The notes under the pieces are model-generated. The model was not told where the DNA came from and made no database searches. It saw only the letters and a list, made by a program, of their open reading frames with translations. Below are positions 19,785 through 30,293 of a stretch of 64,000 nucleotides of DNA, one piece after another. The stretch covers positions 9,903,001 through 9,967,000 of the forward strand of contig JAWHQI010000040.1 in the NCBI GenBank assembly GCA_033032865.1, in the 5' to 3' direction. The position numbers were made by a program, and so were the translations under genes. The DNA is from Dactylorhiza incarnata (taxonomy: Eukaryota; Streptophyta; Magnoliopsida; Asparagales; Orchidaceae). The first letter of the stretch is position 1. The number at the start of each line of letters is the position of its first letter.

Positions 19785-21066
19785 TGTTGGAGCATGCGTT
19801 TCGCACTCCTCCGGTTTGATAATAACAAAGTCCCTTTTGTATTTGATTCTATTTTCATTAATGGTGTGCAGATAACAGGTATGTGATGTTCACATTGCTG
19901 CTGGAGCTAAAATTGAATGTGGGAAAAATTCACTGTCGGAAAATTCCGACAGCCACTGTCGCCCAGGCGACAGCAGAGAAGTTACAACTACTTCCCTCCA
20001 CGGCAGATCGACGAAAGACAGTTTTGCGCTGTCGGAATTCCGACATCGATGTCGCCCAGGAGACAGCTCGACGGTTACACCAACTGCCCACGACTTCACC
20101 CACGACAGCGGCGGTTTTGCGCTGTCGGAAATTCCGACATCGATGTCGCCCAGGCGACAGCTCCACGATTCCAGCAACTGCCCGCACGACGGCTCGACGA
20201 CACGACAGTGGCAGTTTAGCGCTGTCGGAAAATTCCGACAGTCACTGTCGCCCAGGCGACAGTGAAATTCTATAAAATGGTTCCTTTGGTTCGTGCATTC
20301 CAAGCTTTTGAGAATTCCAGTTCCTTCCTGAGTGCATACGAACCAGAGAGCTCCAGAACCTCCTCAACTCCCATTTGTGCAAAGAAGGATTGAAGATTGA
20401 AGACGAGATCGGGCGCGCTTCTACATCAACGATCATCTCGAGGCTTCAACAATCCATTCAGAGATCTGAATTTCTAGGGAGTTGTCTTTTTCATATTGTA
20501 TTTTCATTTACTCATATTTCATTTTGTATTGGGAAAGAAATCGTCGTCTTGTGTGCGGCGTCTAAGTCCTTGCGCGGCTTAAGGGAAAATCGCTTCCTTG
20601 TGCGGAGCGTCCAAGTCCTTGCGTGGCTTGGTGGGAAATCGTGGCCTTGTGTGCTATGTCTAGATCTTGGGAAGATCTAGAGGATAGGTTTGGGCTTGAT
20701 CTTGGGAGAGACAAGTGATAGCCTTCCGATCCTTGGGAGAAGGATTGGTAAACCAAAATTATTGTATTTTTATCATAATTGTGCCTTGATCTTAAGCATT
20801 GTTAAGATCATTTTTATTTGTATGCAAATTTCATGATATATATAAAATTATGATCCTTTCACTAATTGCAAATTTGTGTGCTTAAATCTTTATCTTAGAA
20901 ATTTGTGTTTGGTGTTATACAAAAATTGCATTGGTTTAAAATTATTTTTAAGTAACTTTCTATTAAAGTAAATTTGTCTAAAATTATTAAGAAAAAATTA
21001 CAAATTTAAACACACCCTTATTCACCCCCCCCCCCCTCTAAGGGCGTCATACGATCCAATCCAACA
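19785..21066 (+). repeat. CopA 3' LTR (1282 bp)
   Basis: Partner of 9935-11206. Palindrome pairs at 19933-20262 and TATA at 20271-20277. Here pair 4 is perfect (it has two substitutions in the 5' LTR), while pair 2 has one substitution (AGGAGACAG). A C-run near 21027 is longer than in the 5' LTR. Confidence 0.95.
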
Positions 21067-21892
21067 CTAGGAAGAAGTGCTGCTCACTCAGGAGATGCCT
21101 GGGTTTGCACTCCAGCTCGCCTTCACGGTCAGGCTTAGGGAAAGTTTCTTCAAAATGGCTCTGAAGAGGAAGGCCCCCGTCTCCTACGAGGAGATAATGG
21201 AGAGGGTGGCGGAGGAAATCGAGAGTGAGGAGGCCAACCTGGAGCTCACCAAGAGGCTAGCAAAGCTTAGTGAGCCAGAGGTCGGGCAGCAGGAAATAAG
21301 GAGAAGTGAAGAGCCCAGGGCCCCGGAGGGGGAGTGGAGACATCGTGCCGAGGGAATGCAAGGTCAGGGAAGGGATTACAGCCCAGGAAGGGGTAACTTC
21401 TTTGGGGGTCAAGGAAGACACCATTTGTTGGGATGGAGGCAGGATCCAAGACCGATGCCTCCTCCACCCCAGCAAGCCATGGCAATCCGGCGGGGAAGGG
21501 GAGGAAGAGGAAGGAGAGAAGCGAGAGAAGAAGAGGGAGCAGGAAGGAGAAGGAGGAACAGGGTGGCAGATGCCGAGACAGGGGAGGTGATGTTGCTGTA
21601 TTTTGACTTTCATGATGAGGAAGGTCATGCGACGGCCACCTGCCCGGAGTTCCTAGAGACAAAAAGGGCCCGAGTGCCCACGCGGCGACAACAGCAGCAG
21701 GTAAGGATCGAGGAAGTCGTGCCTCGAGAAGAGGAAGAGGAAAGGTGCGAGGGCCGGGCCGATTTGGGGTCCCAATGGGGGATCGGGGTGATCCATGGGG
21801 GGGGGGGGATTAAGGCAACCCGAAAGGCAAGCCTCCATACCATCTATCGTCGTAACGTAGTTTTGACATCCCTAAACCTGCCCCCGGCGTAA
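21067..21892 (+). pseudogene. gag: Gy2 gag, part 2
   Basis: Resumes after CopA, starting with the right CTAGG duplicate. Open for about 270 codons: a helical segment (VSYEEIMERVAEEIESEEANLELTK), an Arg/Gly-rich region (RRGRGGRGRREAREEEGAGRRRR) likely to bind RNA, and a degenerate zinc knuckle (FDFHDEEGHATATC, first Cys replaced by Phe). TatD has the related FCEYHKEGGHLTENC. Ends at a TAA before the protease. Confidence 0.8.
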
Positions 21893-22300
21893 AAGATTTC
21901 CTTCACCCAGAAGGACATGCCAGGGTACGAAGACCCGTTCTGCGATGCGCTGGTTATTCAGACAGCGATCGAGAACTTCACCGTCTCTTGAATCCTTGTG
22001 GATAACGGGAGCTCGGTCAACGTTATTTTCAAGAAGGCGTTCGATGGAATGGAGGTGGATCAGCGAAGGGTGTTGGCCTCGGATGGTCCGTTGTTCGGAT
22101 TATCCGGGGAGAGGAAGGAGGTGGAAGGGGGAGTAGGACTCCATGTGATCTTGGGGGGACAGTCTAGGAACTGCCGCTTTGTCATAGTGGATGCCCCCAG
22201 TAGTTATAGCGCCATCTTCGGACGGCCGCTCATCAGCGCATTCCGTTGTGTCCCCTCCGCCTTCCAGCAGTGCCTCAAGTTCAATGACCCAGAATTCTAG
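21893..22300 (+). pseudogene. Gy2 aspartic protease
   Basis: After an in-frame stop near 21989, the frame reads ILVDNGSSVNVIFKKAF, then DGPLFGLSGE, VILGGQ and FVIVDAPSSYSAIFGRPL. This is the Tat-type retropepsin arrangement, with DNG at the catalytic site; Tat elements often vary there. TatD has the homologous segment at 33437-33798. It ends at TAG before the acidic linker. Confidence 0.78.
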
Positions 22301-22787
22301 GTTCAGATCAGGGGGGATCCAAGGGTAGCCAGGCAGTGCTACATCATAGCAGTCAACACCATCTCCTGGATGGCCGAAGCCGAGAGATGGGACCAGGAGG
22401 TGGGAGAGCGGGCGAGACTCGGAGGAGAGGGAGATGAGCAAAGAAGGGAAGAAGGTTTGGAGGAGCCGAGGGGGGAGGAGACGGAAGAAGTAGAGATTGA
22501 GGCCCCGGGGGAAGGGGCGGATGAGGTGATGGAAGAAGCAGTTGAAGTAGGAGGACAAGAGAGGGCAAAAGGAGTATTTCATGCCCGGGAAGGGGTCGAT
22601 GAAGGACCCAGGGCAAAGGAAGGAGAAGAGGGAAAGAAAGAAGAGAAGACCCCGGAGGAAGGGGGAGGAGTTGATGGAGGATGAGGAGGGAGAGATAGGG
22701 GAAGCGAAGTGCTCAAGTCGGGGGGTATCACCTTCGGGATGTGGAAGGGGTACCTCTCGGCCGAGCTAGAGGTGGAGACGATTTGAA
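22301..22787 (+). pseudogene. Gy2 acidic linker fused to integrase tail
   Basis: A Glu/Gly-rich linker (22370-22684, about 100 residues) corresponds to the acidic spacer between protease and RT in TatD. It is followed almost at once by EVLKSGG (about 22706), then YHLRD...GDDLKRFYP and stop near 22786. TatD integrase ends EVLKSGAYRLQ...GDDFKRFYP. So RT, both RNases H and almost all of integrase were removed between about 22685 and 22705. A G-run indel shifts the frame inside the tail. Confidence 0.75.
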
Positions 22788-22849
22788 GCGATTCTACCCT
22801 TGAAAGTTTTATTACGATATTAGTTGAATATTTTACTCCTTCACTTGAT

Positions 22850-23445
22850 AGTTATAACTGTTATGCGAGAGCAGGCAAGGTGATAAGTATTGATGCTGGA
22901 ATGCCCCATATCGATTCCGCTCCTAGGCTCTCACTAGACGAGGGGGTTTCAGTTTGATCTCTGGAGAGGCTGGCAAGGTGGCAAGGATTGGTGCTGGAAT
23001 GCCCAGATCGATTCCGCTCCCGGGCTCTCACTAGACGGGGTGTTTCAGGTTGATCTCAGGAGAGGCTGGCAAGGCGACAAGTATTGATGCTGGAATGCCC
23101 CAGATCGATTCCGCTCCCGGGCTCTCACTAGACGGGGTGTTTCAGGTTGATCTCTGGAGAGGCTGGCAAGGTGACAAGTATTGGTGCTGGAATGCCCCAG
23201 ATCGATTCGGCTCATGGGCTCTCAGTAGACGGGGGGTTTCAGGTTGATCTCTGGAGAGGCTGGCAAGGTGATAAGTATTGATGCTGGAATGCCCCAGATC
23301 GATTCCGCTCCCGGGCTCTCACTAGACGGGGGGTTTCAGGTTGATCTCTGGAGTGGCTGGCAAGGTGACAAGTATTGGTGCTAGAATGCCCCAGATCGAT
23401 TCCGCTCCCAGGCTCTCACTAGATGGGAGGTGCAGGTTGATCTTT
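22850..23445. repeat. 97-bp tandem array in Gy2
   Basis: About six copies of a 97-bp unit; the CTCACTAGACG block recurs at 22934, 23031, 23128, 23225, 23322 and 23419. It lies between the integrase tail and the antisense genes. TatD has a degenerate array in the corresponding place (52230-52640). Confidence 0.92.
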
Positions 23446-23981
23446 GGGGAAGTAGGCGAGGAGATGATTTTTCTTAAGGTCAGGTTGATAAGCCTCAGGT
23501 TGGCGATCCTTTGGCGCTGACCCGGGCCTTCTCGCTCGGCGAGAAGAAAGATGTCGCACGATAGTATATGAGTGACGAGAATCAACCCTAAGCACTCCGG
23601 GGCGTCTGGTGCTCGGCAGAGAGGTCTCCGGCACAGGGTGGGAGGTGAGCTCTCGCCGAGAAGGAAAGTACCTTGCGAAACCTAGACAAAAACGCATACC
23701 TAAAGGGTAATAATCCTAAGGCAAATGGCGAAAGGCCAGAGCAGCCAAAAACATCCTATGCCTATATATTCGATAACATAATGTGCGAGAATGAACATCG
23801 CGAGAATAACCTTCGCAAAGACAAATATCGAGGCATGCGAGAACGAGATATCAACATGAGAAACAATATAGCGAGCACAGTACAAGGCCAAAAACATGCA
23901 TCTATGCATTTCACGGTTTGATTTACACGAGGCGGCGATCTCGCAAAACGAAACAAGAAATAAAACCAAAAATTACAAATA
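23446..23981. other. Gy2 spacer, no gene seen
   Basis: Carries scattered GCGAGAA and CTCGGCGAG motifs but no convincing coding sequence. On the minus strand it would be the 3' UTR of the first antisense gene. Confidence 0.5.
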
Positions 23982-25946
23982 TCAGGGATCACTCGCGAAC
24001 CCTTCCTCGTCATCACTGCTCTCCACTTGCGGGAGCGTGATGAAAAGCTCTTGGACGATGTCTTCCAGAGTCATGTCGGCCACGTCGACGGCTAGGAGGC
24101 TGGTCGCCTTCATCGTCTGGAAGATATAGCGAGCTGACTCGGTGGACTCCTCGCGGATTTCCTCATCTCGCGCTCGCCGCTCTTCCTTCAGACAATGGGG
24201 AGAAGGGGGAACGACGACACGGGTGAGCTCACAATTTAGAGCTTTTAGCCCGGCCACCTCACCCTCCAGGTCCTGGATGCGAGCGTCAGCTCTTCCGGCG
24301 CCCTCGACATCCTGTAAGTAAAATAAATTAAGGGAGCGAAATGGCCGAAGGAGAGGAGGGTGATGAGGTCTAGGTAACTCACCACACTGCCCTCTACGGC
24401 GAGCATCTTCTCCTTCAGCTGCGCGTTCTCGGCAAGAAGCCCTGATAGGCCCTCGCGAGCTCCACGTTCTAAAGCTCCTGTTGCAAGCAGTGCCTCCCCG
24501 TCATGTGGGCGAGCTCGGCAGAGCGCAACTGAGACCTCGCGCTCTCAAAAGCGAGAGTCCTTGCAGTCTCGTCTTTCTAAGCCCCCGCGTCCTCGCGTCC
24601 ATAGAGGACAAACGAGAAATCAAAGGCGTGACCGCTGAAGGTCTCCTTCTCCACTTAGGTAGGGAGGATGGTGGAGATGTCCGCCCGGTTCGTCTCCGGC
24701 TTCCAGTTCACCAAGAGCTCGCCGGTCTCATCCCGGCGCCTCTGGCCGAGACCGAAGTTATAGTGGTTGATGGTGATGGGCGGAGCGGTGGTTCTGGCAG
24801 CCTCCTGGCTGGGCTCGTCGTCCTCACCTCCCGTGGAGAGGCCGGTAAGGTCGAACTCATCAAAAGTGGCCTCACCAGGCTCCTTTCCCTCCGAGGAGGC
24901 AAGCGAGACCCGACTCTTCTTATTCTTTTTCTTCGGTGGGGATTTTGAGGGAAGGACATGGCTACTAGAAGCCCCCGATCTTTTGCGAGAGGAGGGCTCA
25001 CCTGGTGTGATGGCACCTCGGCAAGCTTCCGCCCCCATGGTCGCGAGAGACAGGGTAGCGTCGGTCTTCCGATTGCTCGCGTAGGGGGGGGTGGATGGGG
25101 AGATCTCGCTCGCCTAAAAAAGTGCTGAAACTTCAATAAATACGGAGTTACTGGGAATGGCAATAGTTATTGAGCAAGATCTTTACCTTCCCCAATGAGC
25201 ACTGGAAGCAGCGAGTCGAGGTTGCGGCGGAGATGAACAACCTCAAAGTTCTTCTTACAGAAGAACTGATAAAGGACGGTGTCATGTCCTCTGAGGGCAG
25301 TGGGCCGATAAGTGGTCTCGCCATGCTGGACTGGCGAGATCGGGATATTGCCGAAGCTCCCCTTGACGAAGAGGAACTTCTGGGCCCAGAAGTGGGCCTT
25401 GTTGACGGTCTCGTAGACTTTAGAACCCAACCCCACGAAGTAGGCGGTCGCGTCCTTATAAGCGCGGAAGGAGAACAGCTTCCGAAAAACCGAAAGGCTG
25501 AACTCGATGCACTCCTCGTGCAGGTAGCATGCGAAAGTTGTGATCACCGCCATGGCGTTAGGGGTAAGCTGACCCGGAACAACGTCTTAATGCTTGAGAA
25601 CCTGGCGAGCAACAAGAAGACCAGGATTAGTTTATATAATGAGCGAGACTTGACCTGCAGAGAACAAGAAATGAGCGAGAGCGATTATTACCTGGCAAAC
25701 TTCCGGCCACAAGGGGAGACACAAGCTGACCGAGAAAAGAGCGGTGGGGATGGCCAGCTCGTCGACAAGTGGCGCGTTGATCACGTCGTTCTCGCTAGGA
25801 CGGCGCGCCGCGAATGGAGGGGTGACGTAGCTGGCGACCGCAGTGAAGTATTCCTCGTCTGTCAGGTTGCAGTGAAAGAAGTTATGCTCAGCGAAAGCCT
25901 TAGCAATCTTTTGCCGACCCTCCGACTCGTTAGCATCGCCGCCCAT
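23982..25946 (-). pseudogene. Gy2 antisense gene A1, multi-exon, decayed
   Basis: Exons inferred from splice sites and matching frames: 25692-25946 (ATG at 25946, 85 codons), 25187-25601, about 24383-25113, and 23982-24311. Introns of 90, 73 and 71 bases have GT and AG ends (CCAG|GTAATA, CTCGCCAG|G; GAAG|GTAAAG, TTTTTTAG|G; GTG|GTGAGT, CTTACAG|G). Protein parts: a helical domain with PGQLTPNAMAVITTFACYLHE that resembles the 'putative gypsy type transposon' (Transposase_28) family, a basic NLS-like KKKNKKSR, coiled coil (AENAQLKEKMLAVEG), and an acidic tail. A TAA in exon 2 and a homopolymer frameshift break it. Confidence 0.62.
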
Positions 25947-26056
25947 TTCGAAAACCTGCGAGAAAGGTAGTAGAACGAGAACGGGAAGGAGCGAGAGCTC
26001 TGAAGCAGAGGAGGAAGAAGGTTGACAGTAAATGCGGTGATCGGATCAGCTATGAC

Positions 26057-26067
26057 AGCCTATTTAT
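26057..26067 (-). promoter_or_regulatory. A1 promoter TATA box
   Basis: TTATAAATAGGC on the minus strand about 110 bases before the A1 ATG. Upstream (26142-26162) lies GCGAGAAAGGCCCGCGAG, nearly identical to a block in the Gy2 3' LTR U3 (about 28725-28741). Confidence 0.6.
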
Positions 26068-26450
26068 AACAAAAGTAAAAGGGCGGGAAGAAGCCCAAGC
26101 GCCGATGAGCGCGGTTTGCAAAAACATCACATCACGACCGCGGGCGAGAAAGGCCCGCGAGGTTAGTACAAGCGACATCTTCGCGAGAACAGCACAAACA
26201 GATATAATGGCGTAAAAAGGGGGGTGGGTGGCGCCGCGAGATACATTTAGCAACAACGGAGGCCCCCCGCGAACACAACATAGCATGAAAATGAAATGGA
26301 CATATTAGCAGCGAGCGAGAACTAATAAAAAGTTAGTAATAATTATTATCAGACGAAATAAAGCCAATATATGAGCTGCAAGCCATTGCGAGATTGTCCA
26401 GAATAGCGGCACTCATTAACAGGTAATAGGAGTTCGCGCCCACGAGGAAC

Positions 26451-27623
26451 TTAGCGAGAATCATGGGGCAACCACTTCCACCTACCCCCACCCCGTGACT
26501 CAGACCGCGGCGGTACCCTAGAATTATAGTAATCCTCGGCCGCGCGGCCCTCCCTGTCCATGAGGAAGGCGTAATCCCTCATCCTCTCTATATGCACCTC
26601 CGGCATTGTGACGTTCTCATCGTAATCACGTTGTCTCGCGCCCCGGAGCCTCGCACACTCTTCCATCAAGACGGCATGCCTATCCTCGGCGGCCTCTCTG
26701 TCCCGTCTCGCCTGCATGTTGAGGTCCATCAGCATCCGACCATGTTTTCTAAGCAACTGTGCTGCTCGTTGTTTCATCATCTCAGGATCTCGCAGATCCC
26801 CTAAGAAGTCTTACACTTGGTCAGGAAGGGGGGACATCTCGTCGTCGCCCAACTCAGAATCGGTAGGCGGATTTTCAGAATTCTCTGCGGAATATTACGA
26901 AAAGGTTAGATAGCGTGCTTGAGTTCGCGCAGGGCAGGGGGCGTCGGAATTCTTACCCAGAGGGGGGCGAGAAGTCCCAGGGTGGCCCTGGAAGACGTTA
27001 CTATAGTGGGGGTAGAGAGATTTACCCAGACCAGGAGGGTAGGCTGCGCTGTTGGTCGGAGGGATCTTTGGCGGCACAGAGCCGCCGGTCTCCTCGCTCG
27101 TCAGGAGTTGGAACCCTGACGTTTCTATAGTTTTGTCGGGAGGAGGCAGAGATGGAGGCCGCAATGCCTGGCGAGCCGGGGACTTCCGGGGCGAGACTGC
27201 AAGAAGCGGGGAATGAAGGTCAGATAGTTAACAAAAGAAGGGCTGGCTTGCGAGATTAAGGGCGTACCTGCGACATTTTTCCCAGCGAGATTCGTATCCG
27301 CCGGCGGACTTTTGCGAGACTCACCAGCAGGGTCGCATCCATCCCCGCTCGGCAAAGCATCCTGCAAGTAGGCATGAATCACAGGCAAACCTATTGACTT
27401 AAGCTAGAGGGATAGCTCATACCTTCTCGTGGGGACGGTTATCCGGGGAGGAGTCCAGCAGCACAGAGCCATCCCCGGTTCGGCAAGCCGCCTTCGCCTT
27501 CTTAGTCTTCGGCGACTGAGCGGGAGGTGGCCGATTCATCCAGGCGGGGACCCTGGTCGTGGAGGGTAGCCCGCCGGCTCTCACAGCCCTCAGGCGAGCC
27601 TCAGCTTCTTCGGAAAGCGGCAT
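26451..27623 (-). pseudogene. Gy2 antisense gene A2, four exons, one stop
   Basis: Exons inferred at 27423-27623, 27268-27361, 27026-27196 and 26451-26884, with introns of 61, 71 and 141 bases that start GT and end AG (AAG|GTATGAG, CTTGCAG|G; GCAG|GTACGC, CTTGCAG|T; GG|GTAAAT, CCGCAG|A). Exon lengths sum to 900 bases, and the frame is kept across all three junctions, giving 299 codons with one in-frame TAA at 26811-26813. N-terminus: charged, with a basic KTKKAK; middle: Pro/Ser-rich; C-terminus: Arg/Glu-rich helix (LRKHGRMLMDLNMQARRDREAAEDR). I do not recognise the family. Starts about 75 bases after a TATA box. Confidence 0.62.
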
Positions 27624-27695
27624 CTCCTAGCAGCTACAGTACGGACAAAAAGAAAGAAAAGGAAGTGACGATGCACGCCACTGAGGACTCGGGAT

Positions 27696-27706
27696 GATAT
27701 TTATAG
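27696..27706 (-). promoter_or_regulatory. A2 promoter TATA box
   Basis: CTATAAATATC on the minus strand, 73 bases before the A2 ATG, the right distance for a short 5' UTR. Confidence 0.6.
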
Positions 27707-27819
27707 CCCTCAGGGTGGGCCCTACCAAATATTCCCGACAGATCATCAAGGGGCTGGCGAATACCAGGGGTTGGATGTTTCTTCGTGAGCCTAAATAGCC
27801 TGGCGAAGAGCGGGGATTG

Positions 27820-29230
27820 TGTACAACCCCGATATTCGCCAGGCGAGGTGGCACGGTTTAAGAAGGCAATAGGATGAAGGAAGTAATAAGAGAGGAAGGC
27901 CTTAGGGACAAATACCTCACGAGAGAGACCTTGGAGAAGTCTCTCTCAGAGGGCTCGCTGAGAGGCGAGCGAGAAGGGCCGGCGAGATAAACGCTCGCAG
28001 GCAATTTGAGGAAGTTTTTAGAGTTCGACAAAAGGAGTACTGCGTTCGACGAACTTTCCCGTGTTCATCGAGCTCACCTGATTTCATCGAGCTCACCCCT
28101 GTTCGGTGAAATCATCAGGAGTCGATGAAGTGTTCTATACTCATTAAAGCCAAAGGGATGGTCTCGCAAGACGAATCACGAGATCCAGACCTCGACAGAT
28201 ATCCTCAAAAGACTGGGCCAAGCTAGGGCTGACAAACCAATACCTCGCAGGCCGCTGGCAGAAGAGACCTATGTTCAGTAAAGAAGTGTTCAGCGAAATG
28301 TGTTCAGTGCGCGGTAAAGTCAATAGGCGATCTCGCAGGAAGGCTCGTGAGTTTAGAGCCTCAGCGTCCAGCGAGCTCAATTCTGCGTTCGACAAATGTC
28401 GAACGGAGCTCAGCATTCGTCAGACGGCGCCAAACAAACAAAATATATTCTATTACAGCGCTCGACAAATTACATCAGGGAAGCAGCAGTCGACGAACCG
28501 CCCGTCTCAGCGGACAGCGAACAATTTAACGTTCTGCATTCATCCAGCTCGTCTGTGATCGGCGAAGTGCCCTGCGTTCGACGAAAGGTGTGTTGAGCTC
28601 AACAAAGTCAGGAGGCGGTCTCGCAGGAAGGTTTGCGAGACTGGACCCAGACAGATATCGCCAGAATGGGCCAGCGAGGTCCCCGCAGGGCAATCGCCTA
28701 GGAGAGGCATCGCATGCAGGGCTCGCGAGAAGGCCCGCGAGAGCTTCGGCAGTAAGGTTCTCGTAGTTCCTTGCCTATAGGTTGATAGGGCCAAATTACC
28801 CTTTTACCCCTAGTGGTCTGCCTGTAGCCTCTCCAAACAACGGAGTTTGGCTGTTAGCAGGCCCATTTGGGGTGCGGATAGTAAAATCAAAAGGCGCGAT
28901 CCTGCTATTTGCAGGCCAGATCAGAAAACCAATAAATAAGACCTAAAGGGCACCTTTGGAGAGGACTGCACTTCAGCTTCTCTCTCCTCAGGCTCTCCTT
29001 GGTTAGCATTTCCAGAGCTCTCCAAGGTGCTCGAGTCTTAACTTTGGCTTGGGAGGGGAAGCGCTCAACGATCTTCCGGGTTAGTGGAGGGACCTCCTCA
29101 CTGTGACTAAGGTCTTAGTCATCTTCCTAGTCTTCAGTCTACCTTCTCCGAGGGATCAGTAAGGGCTAGCTGCGCCTCATTTCGGTGAGGGCCCCGAGCT
29201 CCACAAGAGGCCGAGAAATCGGTTTCAACA
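27820..29230 (+). repeat. Gy2 3' LTR (1411 bp)
   Basis: Partner of 7662-9059, preceded by the purine tract GAAGAGCGGGGATTG and followed by AAGTT (29231-29235). It has the U3 TTCGACGAA motifs (for example 28040-28054). TATA is degraded here. Confidence 0.93.
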
Positions 29231-29235
29231 AAGTT

Positions 29236-29656
29236 AAAAGAAAGATCTGAAAAGAATTGGAATGAAAAGAAATCCCTTTGAGCGTAAAAAAAATTCAGTT
29301 GGTATTTGTTGGAGTAGGCTGTGTGCACACCAAGTTTTCAAGCTAAGTCTGGGGGTGTGTCACACTAGCATCGTTCTTGTTCTTGTTTTGGTACAGCGAT
29401 ATCTTTTGACTCAATTGGGTTGCATATCCGTCTCGTTTATCATTGAATATCATACCGTAACCTAAGCCCCATTATAACCTGAAAGCCCTATTGATTTAAC
29501 TTGTGAGTTTGCTAGCGTCGTTTATTGAATTTCTATTTGCATGTGTGTGATACTTCGCACCGTACTCCTATTTTGCAATTCCCTTCACTAACTACCGTTT
29601 TCATACTCCGCCGGATTTGTTTGCTCGGGACGTGCAAACAGGTAAGTCTGAGGGTG
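29236..29656 (+). other. LARD-A non-coding 3' region, second part
   Basis: Continuation of LARD-A after Gy2. No gene. Purine tracts AAGTCTGGGGGTGTG (about 29344) and AAGTCTGAGGGTG directly before the 3' LTR; the latter is the likely polypurine tract. Confidence 0.65.
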
Positions 29657-29969
29657 TGATGAGTCCCATTTATATACACATATTTGGACTCATCTGGGCT
29701 TATTTTCAGGAATATGCACTTCACTTATAGTCCTTAATTGCTTATATTTCACTTGATCACATTTCTTCATGAAGTGCACATTTATGCCCGTTGTGGTGTG
29801 CAATTGCACACTATTTGTTGGGGGCAAGCACAATGTGCTCCCCATTCTTTTTATGCTTTTATACTTGTGTCGGAGGTGTGTTCCCAGCGTTTGGGTGTGT
29901 TGTACAGGTGGGCAGATCGTCCATATTGCCCAGAATTCATCATGTATGAATCGCACGGTTGTTCATTTT

Positions 29970-30270
29970 CTTGACGCACGGTTGGCTGCGAACGTGCGTT
30001 ATGATCGGCTGGTCAATATGGTGATCTGCCCCGTTCGTGCGTTTTCTTCACGCACGGTTGGCCTCAACCGTGCGCGAACAAAACACACGACATCCAATTG
30101 GTTGCCGGATTTCTAGTTTTCTGAATTTACCCGTGTGTTTTTACGCACGGTCGGCTTCGACCGTGCGTGAGTAAAATGGACGGGCGCGCCTGCTTCGTCT
30201 TCCTGGCCTTCAGGCTTGATTAATATCTCACGGTCCACGCACAGTCGTGCGTTCGACCGTGCGTGACCAA
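29970..30270. promoter_or_regulatory. Hairpin cluster in LARD-A U3
   Basis: Four inverted repeats of one type, for example ACGCACGGTCG-GCTT-CGACCGTGCGT (30143-30168) and ACGCACGGTTG-GCCT-CAACCGTGCG (about 30051-30075). LARD-B has GCGCACGATC / GATCGTGCGC versions in its U3. Confidence 0.8.
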
Positions 30271-30286
30271 TTTTTGACTATTTTTC

Positions 30287-30293
30287 TATAAAA
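30287..30293 (+). promoter_or_regulatory. LARD-A LTR TATA box
   Basis: TATAAAA just downstream of the hairpin cluster, in CTATAAAAGCGCAG. Confidence 0.7.

Larger units (their letters stand above)
9935..21066 (+). mobile_element. CopA: intact Ty1/Copia element, SIRE/Maximus-like
   Basis: LTRs 9935-11206 and 19785-21066, TG...CA ends (TGTTGGAGC / GATCCAACA), flanked by CTAGG at 9930-9934 and 21067-21071. Initiator-Met primer site, gag, pol and a 3.4-kb 3' region with an antisense gene and a polypurine tract. By eye the LTRs differ by about 12 substitutions, mostly C/T and G/A, plus a C-run length change and a 5-base insertion near the 3' end. Low divergence and open frames mean a young, possibly autonomous copy. 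Confidence 0.95.
7662..29230 (+). mobile_element. Gy2: non-autonomous Tat-like Gypsy element
   Basis: A full insertion: LTRs at 7662-9059 and 27820-29230, flanked by AAGTT at 7657-7661 and 29231-29235. Internal order: primer-binding site, gag, aspartic protease, acidic linker, then only the last few dozen codons of integrase, a 97-bp array, two antisense genes and the 3' LTR. RT, RNase H and integrase core are gone. CopA (9935-21066) interrupts gag. The LTRs differ by several percent by eye, older than CopA, as nesting requires. Confidence 0.92.

Noticed and set aside
21257..21662. Minus-strand Pro/Ser/Leu-rich open frames over Gy2 gag
   Set aside because: They are the reverse of Glu/Arg/Gly-rich gag codons; no start, promoter or family match.
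24481..25970. Plus-strand open frames over the A1 region (for example 25170-25970)
   Set aside because: The minus strand has TATA, ATG, splice sites and a recognisable domain; the plus frames are shadows of it.
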